Assembly: GCA_016490735.1 (NCBI GenBank)
Contig: JAEMWC010000141.1
Location: 85,001-149,000 of the forward strand
Length of the DNA stretch: 64,000 bases
From: Pachyseris speciosa
Lineage: Eukaryota; Cnidaria; Anthozoa; Scleractinia; Pachyseridae
Direction: 5' to 3'
Shown piece after piece: positions 45,541 through 57,489 of this stretch (its first letter is position 1; each line of letters begins with the position of its first letter). A model generated the notes under the pieces. That model was not told where the DNA came from and did no database searches. It saw only the letters and a program-made list of their open reading frames with translations. The translations under genes and the position numbers were made by a program.

Positions 45541-45913
45541 CACCCGGGGATGGGGTATGGGGGGGGGGGGGGGGCACTAAATAAATTTTTATACGTGAAG
45601 GTTCCGCCCTGAGGTCCGACCCCTTACCCTTTTATATACCATTTTTGACAGAAAAGGTACGGAAAACCCCTTTATTTCGTACACCTTCCATTGACAAATG
45701 GTACCCCTTTCATATACCTTTCACTGGAACAGTACAGTCATAAGGTATGTGTTCGAAATATTTTAATGAAAGGACCTTATAAATACCTAAATGGCAGATT
45801 TCCCTACCCTTTCATATACTTCGAGTCGTGAAATCCGTACCTTTTCAAATACCTGGGCGGAGCCTCCCCATATAGGCCATTATAGGAAGTACCTCCCCCC
45901 CCCCCCCGGATTG
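45541..45913. repeat. G/C-tract-bounded repeat
   Basis: It starts CACCCGGGGATGGGG plus a 17-G run and ends in a run of about 14 C followed by GG. The interior has repeated TACCCTTT and ATATACCTTT words. Same layout as 17302-17548. Confidence 0.7.
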
Positions 45914-46059
45914 AACAACGGTAAATAAAAGTTACATTGCCTTACCTGTGGTGTACTGTCGCCCTTTTGCCTCAATAGTGATATTTTAAGCGATTTTGTC
46001 GGGTTTTGTCTTCGCCGCCGACTCATGAGGCACAGTCGGCGGCGAAGAGTGGCACAAGC

Positions 46060-46345
46060 GAACGACGCGAGTTTAACTTCTAGAATGAACGTCACGGCAC
46101 TAAACTCGAACAAGAAACCGCGTTACTTTGTCATTCGTAGAGCTCGCTTTTTGATTGACGAATTTAGGTATTATGAGCTGAGACATGTGACTGTAAACAG
46201 CCGAGAGGAAAACAAAACAAGCAAAAAAAGAGAAAGAAAATTTAAACATTATTACATATAACCAAAGATAATTTCGAAGCAATTCGTAGTTCAACGTTGT
46301 ATTCATTCAACAAAAAATTAAAAATATCGCTATAGTGCTGGTGGT
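46060..46345. repeat. Fragment of the 25859-27312 foldback family
   Basis: GAGTTTAACTTCTAGAATGA through GAAACCGCGTTACTTTGTC and TGAGACATGTGACTGTAAAC matches 26430-26570 in order. Confidence 0.75.
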
Positions 46346-47189
46346 TTTTTGTTTTGTTTTGCTTTTTTGTCTTCTTTTCTAAGTAGAACAAAGGAAGGAG
46401 GATCTTTCGAGCTTTGCATACTTCATCAATATGTTTATTCAACTTTACATTTGTCGAACTATACCCGATCTTTTAAATTACCTCAGCAGAATTCATTTTT
46501 AATCTTTTCATTCCTCGTCGGCCTGTCGAAAATAAACTAAGACAAGACGCTCGGAAGTGTGTACTCCGGCCATGGAACTTGGGGTGGGGTGAGTGGGTTG
46601 GGATCTGACTGAATTTCCCGCTTGTATAAGTGTTATTTCGGTCATGTCGTTTGGTTTGTTCAGAGTAGGAATTTCCGAATTATAAAGCTGATGAGCGTTA
46701 GGGTGTATTTCAATGTATTGAAAATAGGTTGGTCTTTATAAACAATAACAACAGTTTTATTGCTTTAATGAAAACAAAATAATAGGCATAAAGCAATGCC
46801 AACGTACCAGGAGAGTGTTAATGGGGTTAACAGTTAACTGACAATTGGCCCAAAAAATAGTAGTTAACTGATATTTGGCCCAAAAATTAGAAGTCAATTG
46901 ATAAATGAAAAGTTAACAGTTAAGTGACATTCTATTATTATACTGAATACCATTGTTGTTGTTAATAAAAGCGACAAAGTTTTCTTTCCTAGAAGCGAAA
47001 CTATTTCGTGACATTTACCTGTCTCGCTGCGTGACCCAGTGACATATTTACTGAGTTAGGCGAATTACTTGTCCCGCCTCGTGACCCAGTGACATCGTAC
47101 CAGGCACGAGGGAGCGTTGACCTTGATCTCCGTGATGGCGTAGAGCAGTGTGGTCAAAGTTATTCTGAGTTTTTATCGAGATAATGACC

Positions 47190-47443
47190 AGATGATGAGC
47201 GACACAGAGGTCGCGTACCATATGACATTGATAAGCACAATACAGCGGCGAAAGCTTGCAGACATTTAATCGACTTAATGGGAATTAAAGAGCAAGTGGA
47301 AAAGTTCGGACTCGGCGCGTTTGATTTAAAGCTGTTCAGATTAGAAAAGATCGAAGGAAAGGCTGAAAACTTTGCAATTGTAACAATGGCTCAGCTGGAA
47401 ATGGAGCTGCCCTTTTTGCTGGGAAGTGCAACAAGTGAGCTAA
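47190..47443 (+). other. Possible exon of unknown protein
   Basis: From a GACCAG acceptor-like site, a frame runs through GRVPYDIDKHNTAAKACRHL, MGIKEQVEKFGLGAFDLKLF and PFLLGSATSELNG to a GTATGT donor-like site at 47444. Residue composition is protein-like, but I do not recognise the family. It sits inside the TIR element and could be part of a captured gene or of the element's own protein. Confidence 0.4.
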
Positions 47444-48599
47444 ATGGTATGTATTTTGTTTCGTCCTTTTGTTTAGAATCTTGTCGAGCAAGCGAGCGCG
47501 GGTTGACCACACGAGCCCTTTTAGATTAAATGAGTAAGATTCCTGATTATAGTAAAACCTGTATTAAAAGCGGACCCCATAGTAACTGGACACAAGCATC
47601 AATAGGTTTTGATTCCTTCCTTCTCATACTCTCTGTGTAAGAACCTGTATCAAGCGGACATCTCAATGGTTTTTATCAGTAAAGTAAGTAAAATCCTTTA
47701 TTTAAAACACTATTATCGTTTAAGCACTACATGCTTGAGAGGTCGTGTATCTAATTAATTATCTAATTATTTAATTCCTCCAAAGTGAGTGAAATAAGAA
47801 ATAGAACATGATAGAAATGCATGAAACCCCAAATGGAAACTCGAAAAAAAATCCGAGTACCAGATGGGTGAAATGCGGGCTTTGACTGGAACGCATCACG
47901 CGGTCACACAGCCAAATAATGACTAGCACACTCATAACTGCATCACGCAGTGACATTAAGCCATATCAAAGATGCAACCATCCAAGACCTCCAAAGTGAG
48001 TGAAATAAGAAATACAACATGATAGAAATGCATGCTTGCTAATTACCTGCTGATAAAATGAGTAAAATATAAGAAATTAACTTATTTTATCGCAAATCTA
48101 ATTTCCCTAAATTTCGGACTAGATTTTGCTTTTGAATAAAATTGTTTAAAATTACAAGAATCATTAAAATATTCAGTTCCATAGTACAGCTCCTCTATAA
48201 CAAACATAATTTTTCATGAAATAAGTGGAAAATCGTGAGATGACGGCCTTATTATGTCCTCTTAAGTTATACGGACTATTATGTCATACAAAAAAATCTG
48301 AAATCATTGTGGGCATATGCTTTTGGAAGCCATGGACTGTTTGTATGAGAATCTAAGGAGGGACGGACCATTAGAAATAACCGGAGGGAGGGGAGGTGAA
48401 TTTTCCCGCGCACGATTTTCTTCCGTTGCATGATTTTTTTTTAGGCATAACCGTTTGCTGGATATATTTAGACAAGTTTCTCTTACAGGAATTTTTTTGG
48501 AGAAAGACTGGATGGAGAACTTTCGACCTGTTCGACAACGAACTGTAAAAAGCGAAACAACTTAAGATAAAGCTGGATCTTTACCAACAGCTGTCTACT

Positions 48600-48928
48600 C
48601 TCAGCCCAAGCAAGCAGAACATTCCTATGTGGAGTTTAATAGGGAGCAACCAACTCCTGACGACTCATCAACGCCTAGTCCTGTCACTGAAACCACTGAA
48701 CAGTCACAGCATTTCCCTGGTATCGATGAGCTGCAAGCACTCAGTTTAACTTTCGTAAAAGACGTTAATGTCCCTGAAGTGCAGGTACAGGACATACAGC
48801 AACAAGATGAGTACGAGACCGATTCAGACACGGAAAGAGACGCTGAAGTTGAGTTTGAAGTAGTAAGCAAGACATGCATGACCAGATCGGGAAGAGCAGT
48901 ACGTGCATTTGTGCGTCTGGATTTATGA
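48600..48928 (+). other. Acidic open frame ending TRSGRAVRAFVRLDL
   Basis: A 99-residue or longer frame is Glu/Asp/Gln-rich and ends in CMTRSGRAVRAFVRLDL. A TRSGR-V-P..RLDL-like ending is common at the C-terminus of LTR-retrotransposon polyproteins after integrase. No integrase core is visible upstream, so this is a remnant or a coincidence. Confidence 0.4.
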
Positions 48929-49637
48929 GGTCGGTATTATTTGATGACTATATTTCAATTGCACTTACAGCGAAAAATCGGTTGATAGATATAATTTACC
49001 CTCGGTTAGATAATTAAATTATTTCCTTCAATGTCTGTTGCTTATAACTGACACTAGGGGTGAAGTTTATGTAAATTCATATAATTTATACCTCTGTTTT
49101 AGTAAAGTCCGACGCCCAAAAGTGATTGGCGTGCTGAAGTAAAGAAAATTTGGGTTATGATACCATATTTCTCGCTGTAAGAAAATGAAAGTTAATAGTT
49201 AACTAAAATTAGTAGTTGACTGACATTTGGCCAAAAACTAGTAGTTAACTGATAACTGTGATAACTAGGTACCCCCATTAGCACCCTCTACCAGCATGTA
49301 GAACAACATTCTTGGTTTGGTCAATGCAAAATAGAAAGCACGTGAGGTCATTTCCGTATTTACTGCCCAAAGATAACAAAGGTCGTCTTCGTGTCATGAA
49401 AGGTCGGTCATATGAGTTGGAGAGACGTTTTCAAAGCTCATGTTTCTCTTTCATTTTTTTTTCTGCTAAAAATGCTTCCATTCGATATTTCGGAGGTCTT
49501 TCAAGCCATATCTCGAATCTTAAGCCGTTCAATATGCGTGAACCTTTCCCAAACATCCATCGATCAGCCTAAACAATGCTTAGTCATTTTGGAATAAATA
49601 CAGTAGTGGTCATTATCACCGCGTCTGATGCAGACGC

Positions 49638-49731
49638 ATCAGGGGAGAAGGGATGGCGCAGTGGTGAGAGCACTCGCCTTCCACCAATGTGGCCCGGGTT
49701 CGATTCCTGGACTCGACGTCATATGTGGGTT

Positions 49732-49775
<44 letters not shown>

Positions 49776-49907
49776 CGGGTTCTCCGGTTTTCCCCTCTCC
49801 ACAAAAACCAACATTTCCAAATTCCAATTTCATCTGCTTGTAAAGCGCATTTGATCATATACACATGGAAAATGCGCTATATAAGTTCTAAATTATTATT
49901 AAATTAT
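49638..49907 (+). mobile_element. tRNA-derived SINE
   Basis: The head has an A box-like ATGGCGCAGTGGTGAGAGCA and a B box GGGTTCGATTCC (49697-49708), the internal promoter of RNA polymerase III. A body with GAGAGGTTTTTCTCCGGGTT and CTCCGGTTTTCCCCTCTCC follows. The tail reads AATGCGCTATATAAGTTCTA then ATTATTAAATTATTAT. About 270 bp, plausibly full length. It would depend on a LINE for mobility. Confidence 0.85.
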
Positions 49908-49991
49908 TATGCAGATAACTGAGATAACCCGGGTTCGATTTATAGTAAAGGAATCTTCCACGGATTTGTTCTTTTTCTCTAATAATCAGTT

Positions 49992-50962
49992 GTGGTGTTC
50001 CACAAGGATCCATCCTTGGACCACTGTTATTCCTTATTTACATCAATGATCTTCCTACGTGTTTAAAATATACGACAGCTCGTATGTTTGCAGACGACAC
50101 TAGCATCACAAATTCTCATAAATCTACGGCACGCCTTCACCGGGAAGTTAATCATGATCTGAATAATTTACAAAATTGGCTATTAGCTAATCAGCTTAGT
50201 TTAAATGTTCATAAAACGGAGTACATGTATTTTGCCTCTGATTATAACCTATCTAATCTTGGAATCTTCTTGATAGATCCCTTGAAAATTGGTGAGCAAC
50301 CTTTAACCAGGGTTCAGTCCATTAAGTCCTTTGGGGTTGTATTTGATCAACGTCTAGTATGGGAGAAGCATGTTGACAGCCTTTGCAAACGTGTCTCTTC
50401 AGGACTAGCTGCGTTAAAATAGGCTCGTCAGTATGTTTCCCAAGACACACTTCTAACGATATACAAGGCGATTATTACACCCCTCTTTGATTACTGTGAC
50501 GTAGTATGGGGTAATTTGAACAAAACTCTAACGGCGAGACTCCAAAAACTCCAAAATCCAGCGGCCAGAATTATAACCCGAAAGGGTTACGATGTAAGGT
50601 CTGCTGATATTAGAAAGGAATTAAGATGGGACGACCTGGAAACTATCAGGAAAAAACATCTAGCAATTGTTATGTAAAAAGTTGTAAACAACAAAGCTCC
50701 AGGTTATCTCATCAATCTTTTTGAAAAAAGCAACAGTGGTTATGCGCTGCGTGAGAGTGAAAGTAGACGTATCCTCCTCAAATATAACACTGAATTTGCT
50801 AAAAGCAGTAGCTTTTCTTTTATTGGGGCAAAGATATAGAACAGCATCCCATATCATATCAGCACTGCTCCCACTCTCTCTGCTTTTAAAAAACAAATAA
50901 ATAGCCTCGCTGTCATTTACGTTCTGTATATATGTAGTATATCAGTGTATAGTGTATTTTAA
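49992..50962 (+). mobile_element. CR1/L2/Jockey-type LINE RT fragment
   Basis: It starts directly in the RT at CGVPQGSILGPLLFLIYIND (near 49992-50050), followed by the catalytic Phe-Ala-Asp-Asp (50084-50103 region). Then come NLQNWLLANQLSLNVHKTEY, QSIKSFGVVFDQRL and the thumb/C-terminal ITPLFDYCDVVWGN block. Stops occur at about 50420, 50676 and 50838. 5' truncation inside the RT and a 3' end near 50960 are typical of LINE insertions. A TC microsatellite follows. Confidence 0.88.
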
Positions 50963-51027
50963 CCAGTGAATAACTTGTATTACCTTTCACACGGCTTTTC
51001 TGTTAAGCAGTAGTTTTTCTTTTACTG

Positions 51028-51155
<128 letters not shown>

Positions 51156-51159
51156 GCGA

Positions 51160-52310
51160 TGAATTAGGGATACACAACTGTATTTTTTGGCCTGCTTTTT
51201 TGGACAACATGCACGAGTAAGCTCTTTCACTGGAATTCTGCTCGACTCACTATTACGCCGAACAGAGCAGCCAGACTTCCCACTCACAATGACGATAAAG
51301 TATAGATGTTACTATAGATTCAGGGCAACAATAATTAAGGCCATCACCAACTTGTTTGCATAACAATATGTCCCTCAGATTCTAAAGAATGCATTTCTGT
51401 TTTCAGTCGACTCAATTTTTGTTCATGTATTCAGTGTACTTTGCTTAGTTTGGTATTCACTAGCATTCAAGTTTTATTGTAATCGACTGATTCGAGAATG
51501 TTGCTGTATTTGGGAAAAAGTTGCAGCGCAACTGAAATAACAAAGAATACACAAGACTCAAGTTTACCTTGCTACCACAAGTCGCTCTGTAATGACGGCT
51601 ACATCAAGCACATGGTGAAAAAGCTCACGTGCACTAGGATGCGTCACTCGATTGCGCAATTTTGCGGATTTGTGTCTACGACCACAGTCGAATTAATGAC
51701 TCCGTCCCTGGCCCAAAGGGCATGGGCCGGAGTAAAAAGCTATGAACGGTCCATTACGTAATACGATGAAACAGGAGAAAGTCATTCGGCTATCTGAACA
51801 TCTGAATGAATAGCTTAATTTATACAAGATTCCGTTTCGCCTATCAAACAGCTAATAATTATTGTGAGTTAGCTGTGGGCTTAATTTTGTGTCGCTTAAC
51901 ACGGATTTGACCTTGATATCTCGTTTGCCTTTGAAACAATCCAAAATCTCTATGCCCATCCCATGAAGCTGTATTGTGGGATATTTTGTGAATTTTTTGG
52001 TGATTTTTGGGCATATTTGGGAAGAGATAAATTTTCTAGAAGGATTAGGGAATATTGAATATTTAATGAAGGTTTAAAATTGGAATTTGAAGTGGAAAAT
52101 TAGTAAATGACACCAAAACAGTTCCCCTGCAACCTTCAGTGCCCTTGTGGGGTGTCAAGTGCAGTCTGGTGGTGTTTCAAAACAATTTTGTACATTTTAA
52201 TCCCAAGTTTAAACTCCTTAAAATGTCACTCCAATTCACCTTTTAAAAGATTCACCTTAAGGGGGTCTTCCACTCAAGACCACCTTTTTCTCCAAAATTA
52301 TACTAACTCA
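51160..52310. other. Unassigned stretch
   Basis: No domain-bearing frame is visible; the 87-residue frame at 51498-51761 matches nothing recognised. Confidence 0.4.
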
Positions 52311-52367
52311 GTAGAATGTAGGGAAATACTGCAAGGGCTGGTCAAACAACGTGTAAAGGCGTAAATA

Positions 52368-52403
52368 CGATATTTCGGCTGGCCGACACCAGCCATCTTC
52401 AGG
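52368..52403 (-). ncRNA. Hammerhead-like CUGAAGA-stem-GAAA hairpin (left arm)
   Basis: Minus strand: CTGAAGA, one base, GGCTGG pairing CCAGCC around TGTCGG, then GAAAT. Helix III and a cleavage triplet are not clear. Confidence 0.45.
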
Positions 52404-52439
52404 TTTATTGAAGGAAAACGCGAGTTTACATAAAATAAA

Positions 52440-52475
52440 CCTGAAGAAGGCTGGTGTTGGCCAGCCGAAATATCG
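52440..52475 (+). ncRNA. Hammerhead-like CUGAAGA-stem-GAAA hairpin (right arm)
   Basis: Plus strand: CTGAAGA, one base, GGCTGG pairing CCAGCC around TGTTGG, then GAAAT. It differs from the left arm copy at the unpaired base and in the loop, not in the boxes or stem. Confidence 0.45.
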
Positions 52476-52529
52476 TATTTACGCCTTTACACGTTGTTTG
52501 ACCAGTCCTTGTAGTATTTCCCTACATTT

Positions 52530-55225
52530 TATTATTTTTTTGACTGGTCACGATCTATCTTTGATCCAACGTAGAGCAAGTTTGATCGTTCACGGTTTTT
52601 TGCAGTGGTTTTCAGAACCTTAAAAAAATTTTGTAACTCAGTAGAAACCACCATCATGCAACTGGCTGCCATGAATGATGACAAACACAATGATGTTTGA
52701 GTCTCTTGTTGCCATGGTAACAGAACAAGCTTTTGTCAGATGTCTTTAATAGTGCTTCCTCGGTAATAATAACTGAGCAAAGCCCTTTGTCAAGGGGGCA
52801 AGAAACAATTTTTTTACAAATTATGTTTGCATTGATCCATGCTGTGAACCTAAACTTGTGGACTGACTCTAGTTATTTGCAGAGAAAAAAATCTTCCAAG
52901 TTTCACTTTGCCAAACATGGCTTGTTTTGGCCCATACCTACCATCAATCTTTGGAATGTTATGAAAGATCAATTTAACAGATTGGCTTTATTCTGGTCCA
53001 TTACATAGAATGTTTGTCTACCTCAAATGCTAGTAAAAGCAAAAGCACGGAAAGTAAATAATTTTTGCCGACTACAAATTCCATGCCAGTTTCAAGTTTC
53101 AAACCAGCATAGGTTCAAGAAAAAGTTGCTGTGGTCAGGTTTTGCCATCTTTCACAGTAATATCAGTGCAAAAGCGTTTGTTACACATGAAGCAAAGGGG
53201 AAAAACTCAAACAGACATGACAATTAAATGAAAATCTTACCTCGCAAACGAGCAGTCTGGACAAATCATTTTTCAACTGAATCCTTTATTCAGAGAGTAA
53301 ACATTATAAAGCAGAGGAAGTTTGGAAAAAAAGGCAAACAAGACCCCTATCAGCTCCCTTTTTATCAGCAACCTCAACCAAGTAGTCAAACAACAACCGT
53401 TGTATCCTGGAAAAGTCCGCATGTCTTTGAGCGGGAAAGGCTACCCCAAAACATTTACCATTTTCTTCTAAGTCGCTGACCAGGCTTCAACCTTGCACCA
53501 AAATTTGTTCGGTCACCTTCAGTATTCAAAGAAACTTCCACCAGTGAAGATTGGAGCCCGGTGAGACAAGGCTACTTGTCCACGAACAGCAAACTGTCAG
53601 CAGATTGAAGTGAGCGTTCTAACAAAGTTTGTTGTATTCGCAGTGCCAATAAGCGGTTTTTTGGAATTGGCAAGGTTTAAGCCTTCTCAGCCCTTGATGA
53701 TGAGCTCCGGCACCAGCATTTGACCCAAAACACAGTAATTTACGGCAATTTTGACACATTCAAAGGTAAATCGGCCGACCAGAGAGTGAATTCACGTGAC
53801 ATGCACCCGTGACGCAGTGGACTGTCCGAGTGTTTGTGTATGCCTTATTTCCCCTTTTTAATTTCTTCATCAAATCACTTCTTATTTTATCAACATCCAG
53901 GTATAACGCCCCCTCGATGCAACGCCATCCGTTTAGAAAACGGGCGCGATTTTCACTTGATTATTTGGTTTTGTCGCGGGACAACTTCGCAAACAGGAAG
54001 GTTCAGGTCGTGTGTATACTTAGTTTATTCTTTGTGCTTCGGCAGTCAGCTACAGGGTCTGATCGATGACTGACTACTTCACTCAAAAACCACGCTTAAG
54101 TGTAGAACATACAACGCGGCGCAAAGCGCTGTGATTGGCTAGGAACTTCAACAATTCATTTGTCGGCGAGTACATAACAACGGCGGCTTCGTTAGAAGGA
54201 TTAAGACCTCAACTGTAATTTCGCTTATAACTTGAAAGTTATGGCACTAACTTGTCGATCAAACTAGAAGTATGAAAAGCAGACTTATCCTGGACTTATT
54301 TCGTATACCAATCACTGCGGTTGCTGGAAACTGCGCTGCACTTTCGGAACGTGACCGGTCCTGGTAACAAACTTCAAAAGAACAAAAGTTGATTGAAATG
54401 ATACGTAACAAACGTAATTACAAGGTTCCATTGTTCGTTGTGAGCTGGAAGCACGTAGTTCCACAGTTCTTGCTGGCGAAACGGCCAGGGTAACTTGAGA
54501 TACGAGCATCTTAAAATATCAAGGTTAATGTACTGTTTACGCTAAGAGAGATATCCAGACTGTCACTAGCGCGACGCGCGAGCGTGCAACTTCCAAAACA
54601 ACTTAACTAATTACTTCTAACTGGATTAACTGGAACAAAGGTTGTTTACGACTTCAGAGTAAAAGTAATTAAATCGGCCAGGTTCATGAAACCAACGCAA
54701 TGCCATCAAAAGGATAGGTCTTAGCACATCCCGAGTTCCTCGTGGGAACTTAACCAGTTTGTTCAAAGGTACGTACTTGCTTTCCTAAAACCATTGGGAT
54801 TTGTGAGCGTTGCTTAGTGACAGTCGGCAATCACGTGTAAATCATGAATTCGAAGTACCGATCACGTTCGTGACCTTAACATTATTCCTTGCTCACTAAA
54901 AGTACTAATAAGTATTGAAACAAGCGCAACCCCAAAAGGTGCAACATCACGCTCAATTTTTCGAACACTAAAACGTTCACGCGGAATAAAACATATGAAA
55001 TAACTTAAGTATAAAAACATCCAAAAGCGTATGCCAACAGTTATATGGATGATTTAGCACCTACCAGCTTTAATTATAACCACGACGCCTTTATTAAACC
55101 ATTTAAAGATTTTTACGAACTTTTATTTCAGTGCCTAACCTGGTAGACGGTTATTAAAGCATGGTTTTGCGTGTAAGTTTTTGTCGAGGGTCGAGGGTCG
55201 AGGGTAAAATGGCTAGGGTCGATTT
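52530..55225. other. Unassigned 2.7-kb stretch
   Basis: Several 60-90-residue frames occur (52733-53008, 53027-53227, 53228-53479, 53809-54073) with no recognisable domain or shared frame. A small GGGTCGAG tandem repeat lies at 55183-55206. Parts may be old retroelement or intronic sequence. Nothing can be supported. Confidence 0.4.
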
Positions 55226-55229
55226 TTTG

Positions 55230-57489
55230 TATTTTTAAATACTACTTGTTTTATTTATTTATTTATTGAAGTGTTTGATTTTTTCTTCAAATGTTGCTTT
55301 TGTTGAGTTTGTCCGGAGAAGCCTCAGGGCCTCTCCTTTGATGAAACCTCTTTTTACTCCTGGTGGGTGACACGAGGAGAAATGTGTGTACTGGAATGTC
55401 TCAGTAGCTTTGTAGTGGGTGCGTATATCGAGAACTGATTCAGTAACGAATCTGTTGCCTTAATAAACTACAGTGTCCAGGAATGTAGTTTCTGTTTCAG
55501 AAATTTCAGCCGTGAATTTGATGGTAGGGTGGTGATTGTTGGCTTGTGCAATGAACTGTTTTAGCTCCTCTCTGTTGATATCCCAGAGGGAGAAGATATC
55601 GTCGATATATCGTTTCTAAACGAGCGGTTTGCATGTGCTTCGGCTAAGGAGTTCTGTTTCAACTTTGCCCATAAAAATATTGGCGAAGCGACTGCCATTT
55701 TTGTTCCCATGGCAGTTCCGTGTGTCTGTAGGTAATTTTTACCACAGAACTGGAATGAGTTCTCTTAGGAGGTTGGTCAGTATAGAAAGAATTGTACGCT
55801 CTGCATACTGTTTGGATTCCTTCCTCCTGCGGTATATTAGTATAAAGGCTCGTTACTTCCATTGAGACAAGAATTGAGCTCTCTGGGACTTTAGTTCCCT
55901 CCACGAAATTAATGAAGTCGGTAGTATCTTTGAGATACGACTTCTGTTGTTGTGCTATCGGCTGGAGTAGTTTGTCAACAAATGCTGATAACCTTTCTGT
56001 TGGTCCTGAAACTCCTGAGATTATGGGTCTACCGACTGGAGTCGGTTTGTGTATTTTTGTGAGGGTGTAGAAGACTGGAATTCGAGGCGGATTTTGTGTT
56101 TGACAAAGCCATTTTTTGGTCATTTCGTTGATATGTTGTTCTCGGTAGAGTTCTGTAATTAGTTGTTCTACTCTGTCGCGAATGTATCTTCAACCACGGG
56201 TTCGTCGAGAGGTCTGTAGTGCCCTATGTTGTCAAGCTGTTATTTTGTTCTTCGATCTTCTTGTCTGCGAGGCTCATAAAAACGGATGTAGTACCCTTGT
56301 CGGCTTTCTTGATGTTTATTTCAGTGTTGTTTTTCAAGTCCTTGAGTGCTTTGCGTTCTACGGGAGGCAGATTATTCTTAGGCTTTGAAATTTCAGGAGT
56401 ACCCAACGACCTTTTCTGAGAATTTTTATTGTACGATGTACTTAACACTAGCTGAGTGTCCCCCTGTCAATCTTCGTTAATATTTAACTTTCCTGGGAAA
56501 AAAATAACCGCTCTTCAATGCCAGCGAGCAAAACGTTTGAGAAATAAAAATCCCAGCCAGCTACGAGCGTGTCGTTTCTCAACGAGCCAGCAAAGCTGAA
56601 AATGCCATAAAACACGAAATGCCAGCCAGCACGGGTGGAATTTTTCCAGTTTGCCAGCCAGCAGTCGCGTAAGGAAGAAAAATACCCAGCCAGCTAAGTA
56701 TTGATTTTAACTTAATTTTTGGGGAAAATATGTCAAATGATTTATTTCGGATGTCAGATCGTTCCCAAGACGGGCAATTGCCTTATATCTGTATCCCGTG
56801 TTGTTTACTTTTAGTTTTTTCCCCGAATTCCTATCTTCTCGCGGATAAAAATCCACCAAAATACGAAGCGCATGTACGGAAATGACGTGTTTTGATTCCT
56901 GACAGCCGGTAAGACTCATTACGGACACAAATTCTAGCAAGATTTCGTTAAAATAACACTGCCAGCAAGATTTTTATTTCAGCAAACATTTTGCCAGCCA
57001 GCCCAAAATCGGCCTGCAGAGCGGTTATTTTGCAGATCGGCTCCATCGAGCACTCCTGAAATTTGAATTTCCGATAGTTGAAATTTAACCCTTTCAAGAT
57101 AGCTCTCCAAAGCAACCGATGGTTGTACTGGTGGTTCCCAGTTAGACTTAACGTGGAAAGGATGAGGTTCTTCGTTCTTCCGGCGGAATATGTATTGGAG
57201 GCGCATTCTTCTTGCAAAGTCATTAAAGTCCTGCAAGAGTTGGCGCCTGATTTGATTATCATTTGTTACGGGTGTTGGAATAAATTTAAGTCCTTTCGCC
57301 ACGAGGTTTACTTGGTCGCTTGTAAGTTCCATATTGGAGAGCTTTTTAATGTGTTTTTTGTTGGCCTCAAACGTCTCGTGTTTTTGTTCTTCGCGTTTGA
57401 ACTTTTTACGTTCTTTGCTTTTTTGTTTGCTACATTTGGACTGTTTGTGACCCTTTCTCCTTCGTTAGTATTAGGGGATTCAGATAACA
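55230..57489 (-). mobile_element. Penelope-like element, N-terminal region and reverse transcriptase, degraded
   Basis: On the minus strand, in order: a basic Asn/Lys-rich segment (57308-57480), MELTSDQVNLVAKGLKFIPT (57332 down), RRMRLQYIFRRKNEEPHPFH, and VERKALKDLKNNTEINIKKA then DKGTT (56330-56240). RT blocks follow: FYTLTKIHKPTPVGRPIISG (56050), EVTSLYTNIPQEEGI (55840), the YIDD-like KRYIDDIFSLW (near 55600) and SCHPPGVKRGFIKGEALRLL (near 55350). PLEs encode an RT related to telomerase, usually with a GIY-YIG nuclease; that C-terminal part is missing here. The frame is broken by stops and shifts and by the 665-bp transposon at 56394-57058. Confidence 0.88.
56394..57058. mobile_element. 665-bp CAGGAGTACCC element with GCCAGC motif array
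   Basis: The left end CAGGAGTACCCAACGACC (56394) is mirrored by the imperfect right end GGCTCCATCGAGCACTCCTG (to 57058). AAATTT flanks both sides (56388-56393 and 57059-57064), a 6-bp target duplication. Eight CCAGCNAGC-type motifs, all in the same orientation, are spaced through the interior (about 56519-57000). It interrupts PLE coding sequence. No open frame of its own. Confidence 0.85.

Larger units (their letters stand above)
46808..49292. mobile_element. 2.5-kb element with imperfect terminal inverted repeats
   Basis: The left end reads GGAGAGTGTTAATGGGG near 46812. The right end, in complement, reads GGTAGAGGGTGCTAATGGGG (49273-49292). Inside both ends, GTTAACTGACATTTGGCC and similar words repeat two to three times (46830-46930 and 49190-49255), like subterminal binding repeats. 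The interior holds two open segments (47190-47443 and 48600-48928). Superfamily unknown. Confidence 0.6.
52318..52526. repeat. Inverted repeat, 90-bp arms, with paired ribozyme-like hairpins
   Basis: TGTAGGGAAATACT through AACAACGTGTAAAGGCGTAA, TACGATATTTCGGCTGG and CTTCAGGTTTA (52318-52407) is mirrored at 52436-52526 with a few differences. The spacer is about 28 bp. Each arm contains one CTGAAGA-stem-GAAAT hairpin in opposite orientation. Confidence 0.9.

Noticed and set aside
53228..53479. 83-residue Gln/Lys-rich open frame
   Set aside because: No start context, splice signals or recognisable family; composition is compatible with chance in AT-rich DNA.
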